Below, in pieces: positions 11,660 through 22,100 of a stretch of 64,000 nt of DNA. Numbering within the stretch: position 1 is the first letter of the stretch; the number at the start of each line of letters is the position of its first letter. Source of the DNA: Nipponacmea schrenckii. Taxonomy: Eukaryota; Mollusca; Gastropoda; Lottiidae. Where the stretch lies: assembly GCA_030562195.1 (NCBI GenBank), contig CM060200.1, positions 12,586,001-12,650,000 of the forward strand, read 5' to 3'. Under the pieces are notes generated by a model. It ran no database searches. It saw only the letters and a program-made list of their open reading frames with translations, and was not told where the DNA came from. Made by a program: the position numbers and the translations under genes.

Positions 11660-13888
11660 ATAAACTATAAACTGTGAATCGTTAATTAAGGTGTATAAAA
11701 GTCCCTGTCAGTAACTAATGATGAGACATTAAGTATTTATACTATTTAAATCATTATCACCTTACCACAGTTAGGAAAATATACCACACACACCGACAAG
11801 TGGAAGCTTTACAAACTTGTTGATAACAAATATGTTAAGTAGATAGCAATAAATAAACAAACTAACTAGTAGATCTACTAACCACAACTAATTATACTCA
11901 CTGACAGTCCGTCTCTAGGGGTGGTACTAATTAACTCAACTACCCATATCAAAACTCCGTCCCCTCATAGCCCTAACGGTGATTTATTTCTTCCTGTTGA
12001 TATTGGCTGGAACGTGCCAAAGATTACGTCGCACATTAATTGATGATGTCATAGATTTTGTTGTTCTACGTCATAACTAAGTAAAGTGTCGCGGTAATTT
12101 TTGTTTTATGTCGGGTATTCTTTTAATGTCAATATTATGACTGAGGCATTTCAGTGCTTTCTTTCAAATAAAGAGACCCTTTAGGCATCTTTGTACAAAC
12201 ATATCTGTAGATCGTGGCTTCAAGGAAGGTTTCTAAAATTTGTTATGTAGATAAAAATCACTTGAGTTGAAAAGATAATATTTCGTAAACGCCTATGATG
12301 CCGACGTTTGAATCGAGAGGTATACCGCCATGAAGAGGACCAGTGGATATTCAATAATCTCAGAATTGCTGATAAAGTGAAATGAGCCAAGATAGTTTCT
12401 ACAGACAGTCTATTTTGTACCTTCTGTGACATAATAGCACGTCACTGCAAGTCCTAAAAGTATATTTCCACATAGCTCATAGAGCATAGCATGTTGTAGA
12501 TATTATTATATTACATGATATGATAAGCCTAGTTTAAATTTATAACGCTAATAAACTTTAACTATGTTTATTATTCAAATTCAAGATAGAAACCAATTAT
12601 AATGAGCACTATTTTAACAATGAAAATATTTTGATATTGTAATTTATGATATAAATGAATATTTTAAACTGTTATTTCTAATAATAGCCCCCTAAACACT
12701 TAAACCTCAAATTAAGTTGTAGAATTCTGTAATGGCATTTTCAACAAGTGTTCATCGGCGATTTGTTTATCTTTGGACATGATAAGCATGGGAAACAAGA
12801 GGAAACAAAGTGAATTTACGTTCAACCGTGCATTAAATGTTGTCAAATTTGAAATATTGCAAGCACAGATGCAAATGTCATCGGAATTCTTATATCAGTG
12901 ACCCCTCTTTGCCGTTTAATAAAGTTCTATTTATTGCTGATTTTGATACATTGACGCGTTGGAATTTTGATTAAGTCTTAATCGACACCAACTTAATTTT
13001 CCCCTCGTGTTTACATCGAAATTTGGCATTTTCTCCCACATTTAAATGAGAAATAAATAAAATCTTAATCGATGTCAAACAAGTACGTCTTAAAACGCTC
13101 TATGAAATTTAAAGTAGAAAGAAATTGGAACGAATTTATGACCACGCCAATTTTTATCTTTTGATGAAAGAAAGATAAAAAGGATACAAATGTTCTTTTA
13201 ATAGACTTTCTCTCGTATCACTTCGCATCTACTGAATCCAAAATAAAAGGCTTGGTAGGCAGTGATGCCAAAAGGCGGTAAACTTTAATACTGAAAAGGG
13301 AAATCATCTTCAACATGATCATAACATTACAGTCTTCAAAGACAGTTGTCCATTTTAAACCAATAAAAACGACTAATAAGACAGAACTGGCTGATGTTTT
13401 CCCCAACCATTAAAACAAACCAATGGTCCCGTAATTGACTCTTAGTATTTTAATTGATAATTAAAAATGTATTCTTTGAGGGTGGATGAAAAAGACATTA
13501 AGACAATTTGGAATACCGGTTTATTTTATAGCATTAAACTCTATGTCACTCTCAGAGTATCATTGGCCGTTATCCAGCCTTACACACTAATATATTAAGA
13601 TCTAATAATAAAAAATACTTGGATTTGAGTATAAAAACGTATTGTGGAGAATTTAGATAATTTTTAGATAAGCTTATCACAATAATTTTATGAAATGTAA
13701 CTCTTGCATTAGATTAAATTCAGATTACGTCATTTTAAATCTGATTAAAATGTAAAGCTTGCTGTTTTGTTTCATATTTTCTGTTTAGGTCTCCATTAGC
13801 CGACAAACCGATTCAATATGAAATAAATCAGCTTGGTTTTAATTTATTCATATACTTTATACCAATTAACCATAGTATACTAATAATT
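11660..13888. other. Intergenic, nothing recognised
   Basis: AT-rich, no ORF above 70 codons. No repeat structure was seen beyond short homopolymers. Confidence 0.55.
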
Positions 13889-14280
13889 AGTGCTGGGTAT
13901 TGCAAATCATGTTACGATACGATATGTATCGCGATATGGGGTAATAGATAAAAAGTTTTCAATATTTGATCATTATAAACGCTTGTGTTTCAATGTAACA
14001 GAATGTAATGTATCTATTTCACTAATACACTGCTTACTAAGAAATAATTAAGCCGTTTGTCTTCTAAATTATATGTCTAAAAATAAGTTACTTGAAAACA
14101 TTGGATTTCAGAAAACTCTGCGAAAGGAATTTATGATGGGATTAACTTGAATTCGACTTGTAAATGAAATATTACCCACTTTTTAATAGAATGCCATGTA
14201 ACGTCAAGTATCGATACACAACCTCGCGATTCGATACGCGTATCTTGGCATGTCGTGTCGCGATTCATCGTGCCAGCACT
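13889..14280. mobile_element. Diverged hAT-like MITE
   Basis: The ends are inverted: AGTGCTGG at the left and CCAGCACT at the right. Inside both ends lie CGATACG / TATCGCGA palindromic pieces, a pattern common in hAT-type MITEs. There is no ORF. An 8-bp target duplication was sought and not found, so the ends may be eroded. Confidence 0.5.
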
Positions 14281-14394
14281 TCTGTTAATTGTTCTTAACT
14301 TTCGCAATAACTCACTTACATATATATCACTCTGTCTCTACAAAGTGCCCTTTCAAAATTCTTAAATATATTATAATATTGAATTTTTCTACTA

Positions 14395-14440
14395 CTGATG
14401 AAGAACAAACAACCTGATGTTCGAAACGTTTGACCATTAA
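14395..14440 (+). mobile_element. Penelope-type terminal motif with hammerhead-like core
   Basis: CTGATGA (14395-14401) is followed by a 5-bp stem (GAACA / TGTTC) and then GAAAC (14423-14427). CTGATGA-stem-GAAAC is the catalytic core layout of hammerhead ribozymes, which are known in the repeats of Penelope-like elements. One extra A precedes the stem, and stems I and III are not convincing, so activity is doubtful. No reverse transcriptase of that class is nearby. Confidence 0.35.
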
Positions 14441-15071
14441 AAACATCTTCATGTTTTCAAAGAAGTCTTTTCTGGTCATTAACTCTTTAGTTTAAGGTTC
14501 CTCTTAGTCGGATCCTAGCGAGGAGGCCTCTTTAGCACTCATCCAGCTACAGATTCATATTACACAGAGGTTTGCAGTCGCCATCTTCCCTCCTTCTATT
14601 TTGCTACCATGTTAAAAATCCATGGCAATTTCAATATATTTTAAATGATTTGCCCAATATAGTGATATTTTATATAACAAAGGGTATATAAATAACATGG
14701 GCATGCTATAATTAAAAATATTGCGAGTTTTCAGGAATTGGAATTCAGTAAAATTTTAATGTACATCAAATCTATTCAAATACATGTCTGTTATCAAAGA
14801 TACATGTTTTTTGTTATCTTTTATGTTATCACAGATACATTTTTTTGTTATCAAGATGCATGTCTTATCTGCATTTAAGATAAAGGCATTAAAGATACCT
14901 GCTTTTGGGAATAAAATGTGTATTATTTTGATAATATAGGAATTGGTATTTTTAAATTCAAATCTATTCAAATGCAGTTTTAATGTGCATTAAAGATACA
15001 TGTTTTATGTCATGAAAGATACATGTTTTATGTGTATGAAAGATACTTGTTGTATCTGCATTAAATACCTG

Positions 15072-16171
15072 GGGCCATGTCAACGAAGCTGTCTTAGGAC
15101 TAAGACATATCTTAGGATGGTCTTATGATATATCTTAGTCCTAAGTCGGGTCAATGAAAGTATCTCAAGTTAAGATGTATCCTAAAAATTGTCGTAAAGT
15201 TAGGACAACAAAATAGGTGTCTTTAGAGCATCCTAAGATAGTCCTAAGTTAGGATATCGTTAGGATGTCATAAACAGATTAAAACATGGCCGCCGTTTAT
15301 TTACACTTGAGAAGAAGGGCACAGAATATTCGTCGAGAAAGGGTGTTTAGAGACCGAAATAACCCACTGGATTACTTAGACGACACAGACATTGTTCGTA
15401 AATATAGACTTTCTCGTCCTTTAATACTAGTTTTATGTAGAATGTTTCAAAGAGACCTTCAGAGGCCAACAATGAGATCACATGCCTTCCCCGTATCACT
15501 ACAAGTCATGGTAGCTTTACGATTCTTCGCTACAGGGAGTTTTCAGCTAGTTAATGCCGATGTTCACAACATTTCAAGAGCTAGTGTATCTCATATAACT
15601 CGTGATGTAACAGCATGTTTGAAAAGAGTATGTCAAGAATTCATCAAGATGCCAACTGACCAGGCACAGCTGCATACTAAAATGCACGAGTTTGTCCTTT
15701 AACCTTGTTTAACATCGCCAGTGACACTTTATATTGAATAGATCTCAGTTACCTGTACAGTATAGTAAATTAGTATTGGTTTTCTTAAACATAAAACAAG
15801 AAATACAAAAACAAAAACTTAGCATTCCATTTTTATAATTTTCATTTTCAATTTCTCATTTATTCTGAATTTGAATTCTATTTATCTAATCATGTTTATA
15901 ACATATCGTAAAACGTTAAATATATTTACTGTTAAATTTGGTAGAGAAATGGGACGTTAAACAAACGAATAATTATTGAGCGTTAATTTCGTAATTCATT
16001 ACCGTGTTTACTAAGTTAGGATAATCCTAAGATCATCATAGCTAAGATAATGCTAAGACAGCTTTGTTTAACAGTCTTAGATATGTCCTAAGATAGTCCT
16101 AAGACTATCCGAAGTTATTGGCTAAGATATGTCTTAGGACAAATATTAGGATAGTTTCATTGACACGGCCC
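15072..16171 (+). mobile_element. PIF/Harbinger DNA transposon copy, internally deleted
   Basis: The terminal inverted repeats read GGGCCATGTCAACGAA on the left and, in reverse complement, GGGCCGTGTCAATGAA on the right. A 3-bp target duplication CTG flanks both sides (15069-15071 and 16172-16174). Three-base duplications are the rule in this superfamily. Subterminal regions carry many copies of TCTTAGGAC and its complement. The interior holds the N-terminal half of a HARBI1-like protein. The element sits inside a tandem array that resumes on its right side. Confidence 0.85.
15286..15702 (+). pseudogene. HARBI1-like transposase/nuclease, N-terminal part only
   Basis: The 138-residue frame starts at an ATG in a strong context (AACATGG). 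It contains DRNNPLDYLDD, RYR-like KYRLSRPLI, ALRFFATGSFQ and a helix-turn-helix-like stretch SRASVSHITRDV. These match, in order, the N-terminal region of HARBI1-family proteins. The frame stops shortly after FIKMPTD, where intact members go on to the DDE nuclease domain. None of that catalytic domain is present, so the product could not cut DNA. It could at most bind element ends. Confidence 0.8.
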
Positions 16172-17059
16172 CTGTTCTATATGCATCAAATGTGTATTAT
16201 TTTGTGCATCAAATATACATATCGAATGTGCATCATATCTATTTATGTACACATTTCATGTGCATCATATCTATTTATGTACACATTTCATGTGCATCAA
16301 GTTCATATTAACCCAATTTTTATGTATAGAACGAGATATTCTTGAAATAAACAAAACTTCTCTGAGCTTTAGATTCCATCTTTTTGATTTTAATATTGGT
16401 ATATCTTACAGTTTAATCTGAAATTTGAGTAAAGCTAAAACGCCTTTTATCATAATTTTAGAACAAATTGTCTACATATCGCTCTAAACGTTTGGGAATT
16501 CTTGCTGGCATTTTTATTATTTTTCGTTTTTAAAATTAATCTTAATTTATTGAACCCACTAGATAAAAAGACTTGTTCCTTTATCAAATGATCGCCTAAA
16601 TTTCTGATTTCTTCATTATTTTTCCGTTTGGTGCAAATTATCGATATCAAAGAAAAACGAACGACTTAGGAGGTCTGAAGGTGAACAATTTTGAATTATT
16701 TTTGATAATTATCAACAGATCGTCAGTGAAACTCTTTAGAAATAAAGAACAACTTTGCACCTCTTTGACATTCGATCCTCCAATTTGGAAGATTTACACG
16801 CGGGAGTTTCGACTCTTTCTTCCAGGCACGTTTTCTATGTAGCAGGTTGATATTTGCAGGTGGATTCTATCAGAAAAACGATGTTGTCTACAATTGAGGG
16901 CGTGGTACCATATTGGAAGCAACCAATGAAAATTTGTTTTTAGGTGCCCTCACAACGGTGGCAGATTTAACATGTGTGAACAATTGTGCCCAATAAAACA
17001 CCATTCATTCTGTAGTTTAATGTATTTGTTTGCTTCGACTTGTGACAGGAAAATAGTCG

Positions 17060-17359
17060 CTATTTGATGTTGTCATAATTTGACATTGCCGTCGTGTGTT
17101 TACCGGAATTCGGGAGTAATAGAGGGTTATTAGTGGTAGCAGTTTCCATCGCAAAGGTAGGTCCTGGAATAAATACGACGGATTGATAAGCTTATTATAT
17201 GTACCAACAGTAACTTCTTCTTTGCTTATTGAACTGCTTATTGAATACCACTGGAGGAACAGATTGCGCTGCGTTAAATTCAATCAAAGGAGGAACATCT
17301 CCCGGTGCTGGTTTTACAACTGATGTTGTTAAGTCTGTAGCGTTATTAATTACAAACTT
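17060..17359 (-). pseudogene. Coding-like minus-strand frame interrupted by TAATAA (unrecognised)
   Basis: About 100 codons lie in one frame, broken only by two adjacent stops (17192-17197). The first part reads SVVKPAPGDVPPLIEFNAAQ and the second METATTNNPLLLPNSG, ending DNIK. The residue mix is like real protein rather than AT-rich noise. A splice of 51 bases (GTTACT ... TTATTCCAG) would remove the stops and keep frame, but that is very short for an intron. Either a decayed gene tail or a real last exon. Confidence 0.3.
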
Positions 17360-18822
17360 TCACATAAAATATTGGATTTTAAAACTATATTTCATTGAAT
17401 GTTATCGTGAAAAATTAGAGCATTGTTTTTATAAGAAACCTTTTCTAAATCTCCTTCTTGGAACCGATTAAAGCTTGATTTTATAACGTTGATTTAACAA
17501 TTTTACTGAAATTTTCAAACAAAGATGCGTTTAGGTGTTAACAAAAACATAATATGATAATATATATTAAAGTTATGTTTAATTTACTTCGTTTTGGTGC
17601 AAATATTTCATTTGATGTAAATTGTTATTAAGCATTCCAGAAGTTATCTAGTTATCAAGTACCATATTTCGTTTCTGAAATTTGTGTATAAGCAGAATCA
17701 TCTAAAAACTGAAGGATTTACCAGCGACACCTTTGGTAATAATGAACAATAATTTTCAACAAAATCAACCAAAATGCATAGTAAAGATGCATCAAACCTA
17801 AATATCCTAAGAATGTCCTCACTGCTATGATTAAAAAATAAGATATTATTTACAAGAGATAACAAATCACAGAAAAAGGTGCGAAAAAGACCATAACTTT
17901 CATGTAAATATTTAAAGATAAAGACATCATTTAATACATCATAAATATGTCTGTCATGAGCTTTTTGAAGTTTATTTTTGAAAGTAGTTTATATTTTAAT
18001 AGCTTCCATTTTAAAAGAGATAATTTTCAAGATTGTTTGATAGTTGTATTTTAAACGTGAACGCCCTCTACTTGTCATGATTATTTACAATGATGAAATA
18101 TCGTACATCGAGTGTACAAAATTTGAAATCCATGTTTTTTAAAGAAAAATTGCTACTTGATGCTGAAATGATCACAATAATTATTTTATAATATTCGTTA
18201 GTAATAAATCGAACCACACTTTAAACAAAATCACCCACATGTGCATGTGGGTATACCTTAATTTCCAAATGATTGATTTCGAGCGAATATGCTTAGTTCA
18301 TCCGAAATAACAACCCCCTTACAGACTGTGTTGAACGGGAAACATCGATGTTTTGTCTGTTATCGGCGTATTTTTACTTTAAATAGATAATTAACATCAT
18401 TTCTGATCTTATTGTCTTTCTTTCAAAATTTGTCTAAATAACTCTTCTTCCGTGTACTATGTTAACCTCGCTGATAATTCTTAATTTTTTTATTCTTATA
18501 TATTGAATGTGGAATGTGGATTTTCTACTAAAAATTTATTGTACATATTTGTTGAAACGTATATTTGAATAATGAATGAAGGTATTAAAGCAGAAATAAT
18601 AATAGTTCAGAAAAATATGTTTTCTCTTGAAAAACTTTCAGATTATTTTATTAAATTATTACACTTTGAACAGACAATTCAATGTTTTAAAACAAAATTG
18701 AATTATAGCAATGCTTTTTATGTTGAATTATCATAAAATGTTAAATTTTATCAATGAACAACTTTCTATCCAATTTTTAACAAAAATATTTTATATATAT
18801 TATATTATATTATATGTTATAG

Positions 18823-19175
18823 ATGGCTGAAGACGACACAGATTTGGTAATGATGACTTCACCAACAACAGATGATTTAGAGAGTTCAGACGATCTAGAT
18901 GTCGATATTGATATTGAAGATGATATATCTATCCAAGGATCCGATAAAACAGACGATATAGGAAGTCCAGAATCAGATGAATTAAAGTCTAAATCCGATT
19001 CTCAACCAAAGCGTCTTCTTCGGACTCCAAAGTGTGCAAGATGTCGAAACCATGGAGTTGTTTCCTGTTTGAAGGGACATAAACGGTTTTGTCGATGGCG
19101 TGATTGTCAATGTTCTAATTGCTTATTGGTGGTAGAAAGACAGAGAATTATGGCAGCCCAGGTCTCTTTACGAAG
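18823..19175 (+). CDS. DMRT2: DMRT2-like coding exon 1: acidic N-terminus and complete DM domain
   Basis: The first Met codon opens the frame and follows directly on TATAG after an AT repeat. The ATG may therefore sit at the first base of an internal exon, with a 5' UTR exon further upstream. The exon encodes residues 1-117 plus two bases of R118. It ends CGAAG before the donor GTAATTAT. Without splicing the frame meets TAA two bases into the intron. All eight zinc-binding Cys/His residues lie in this exon. Confidence 0.92.
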
Positions 19176-22100
19176 GTAATTATAATTCTTTTAATGTTTT
19201 GTAGCAAACTATCAAATCGAAGCTAAACACCTAAAGAATATTATGGAATTTTAGACTTAAGGTAGAATTTTCATTTTTTTGGCGATATTGTCTGCAATAT
19301 AATAGTGTTCCTAATTGTGCCTCAAAAATATTCAATTCATCGTCGTATTGGCGAGTCAAGAATAAGGAAATAATTGTAAAATTTCCAAAAACCTCTGTAA
19401 TACTCTCTGCATGAAAAAATATGAAAAATCATGAAAAGAAAGGATTCAGTTACTTTTCAATTTTTCATACGGAATTTAAAACGTTAATATATTTATTTCT
19501 AATTTATAACGTAAATCTAGATAATGCTAAGTGTCTCTTTGAAAAAAAATAAATAAAAAATAAAATACAAAAAAATAAAAAATAATAAGAACTATTTTCA
19601 TCCTAATCAATTATCTTAGAACTTCATTCGAAAGAATTTCTTACATATTATGCCTACTTGATAGTAAATATTATTTTGAGGAAAACTTTCAATTTCAATA
19701 CTGATTCTGAAATGACTTACTTATTAACAAAAAAATCTATAATGTAAGTAACTTCTTATATCATATTGGGAATAATAAATGTTATCATAATTATTAATAT
19801 CCAATTTAAAAGAATAATGTTGAGCTTAATACCAGTAAACGAACAAATACAGGATACACAAAGGTTGACGTAAAAATTATTTTTGAATAATACTTCATAT
19901 TTTTTTACCACGAAAAATTGTTCTCGTCAAATTAAACCATTCTGTTCATTCAACCACTATTTTCTTTTACATTTTACAGATCACGTGTATATTAGACAAA
20001 TGCTACATTCAATTACGAAATATAAATATTACCTTCAGAAATTACCGCCACTGTTTTTATATCTCTATATTAGTATAGATGTATATATCATCACAACTAT
20101 TTTATATACATCTAGATGACTATAGAATTATGTGGTGCCACATTTTCGCATAACTTATTTTCATAAATTACCACCACTGTTTTTATATCTCTATATTACT
20201 ATTAAGTTATATGTCATCACAACTATTTTATATACATCTAGATGACTATAGAATTATGTGGTGCTTACGCATAACTTATTTTCATAAATTACCACCACTG
20301 TTTTTATATCTCTATATTACTATTAATTTATATGTCATCATAACTATTTTATATACATCTAGATGACTATAGAATTATGTGGTGCTTACGCATAACTTAT
20401 TTTCAGAAATTACCGCCACTGTTTTTATATCTCTATATTACTATTAATTTATATATCATCATAACTATTTTATATAAATCTAGATGACTATAGAATTATG
20501 TGGTGCTTACGCATAAGTTATTTTCATAAATTACCACTGCTATTTTATATCTCTATATTAGTATAATTATTAATGTATATATCATCATTACTATTTTATA
20601 TACATGTACATCAACATGATTTTCATATAACGGTTACAGAATTATGTGGTGCTTACATTTTCACATAACTTATTTTCATAAATTACCACTGCTTTTTTTA
20701 TATCTCTATATTACTATTTTATCATCACAACAGACTTATGATTTTCGTATAACGGTTATAAAATTATGTGGTGCTTACAGTTACTTTTTTGCATAAAAAA
20801 GTTTTTCATACACTACGACAACTATTTTATATCATAACCACTATTATTTTCTATATCATCACAACTATTTTATATAAATAACTATATGATATGATATTCA
20901 TATAGTCGTGTTTAGTATTTTGTAACGCTTACATTTTACTACAGCCTATTTTTATAAATTACCTCAACTATATATTTTACCTATTTATTTATTTTCTAAA
21001 GTACTTTTTTTTTCTTGTTTTCAAATATTTTATCTTAACTTTAATTTTTGTAATATTACTACAAGTAATTAATGTTTCTACTTTTATTTACAAGCAGTAT
21101 TTTCGAATGCTTGATCTTATATTGGATTTGAACTAATTATTTTAAATATTTCTATATTCATAAAACTACTTATTTATTCTTTCAACTAATAGATTTTAGA
21201 TTATCTACCGATACTACAATTAAAAATTCAACAATATATTCTAATAGTATAAGTGACTAGTATTTTCATATTTTCATTGCCCTTCAGAATATGTGAGGGC
21301 AAGAGTGTGCTTTTTTAAAGGGATAATAGGCGTTAGAATACACTCGGCCTACGGCTTATATTTGTGTTTCATATTGACTATTAGTTAAATAAGTATGCAT
21401 CCCACACTTTACCAAATTTTAAAAAGCCACAATAAAAATATATTTGGAATTTTAAAAAAAAGTGAGCCAGCGACGATTACATTCAGTTTGAGAATAAAAG
21501 CGTCTGGCAAATCAACGCTAAAACATCATTGTGGAAGTCAACAGTAGGGGTCAAGGACGCGTGAAAACCCACATGTTAGAGTTACTTCCCTTTATATTTA
21601 CACGATTTGAAAATCGCTTGATGGATGGCTCAAGCGTTTTATGATTAACTACTTTATTTTGGGGATTTATCGGATTTTAGAGGGATTTTGATGTATAGGT
21701 AAGTCCACTGACGGATATATACTGTTATTGTCCAAATTTGAGTGAACTTAAATTTTTATGTTCGTTCTAACGCCTATTATCCCTTTAACCTTAATCTTAT
21801 GCCCGACCTAGGGTGTGCAAAATACAAATTCTCGTTTATTTCATGTGAATGATATTGGCGATACTAAACTAAGTTAGTAGAAAAAGGCCGAAAAAAAAAC
21901 CTGCCAACTGAACAATATCAACTTTCTATCACGTTTTGCACGAATATCTCACTCCCGTTGGAACCAGCTGATAATTGTCAGGAAGTCGATAAAAAGATAA
22001 TATAACACGATTTAACTGAACACATACACCCCTGTAATGTTTATATATATTTACATCTTTTCTAACATTTATATACCTCTTGTTACCGTAATCTATACAC

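Larger units (their letters stand above)
14756..16310. repeat. Short tandem array (AAGATACATGTTTT-like), split by the Harbinger insertion
   Basis: From 14756 to 15068 units of about 25-30 bases repeat AAAGATACATG with TTTTATGT. After the Harbinger copy, 16175-16310 has ATGCATCAAATGTG-like units, including two adjacent near-identical 33-base units (TCTATTTATGTACACATTTC). The array is older than the transposon insertion. Confidence 0.6.
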
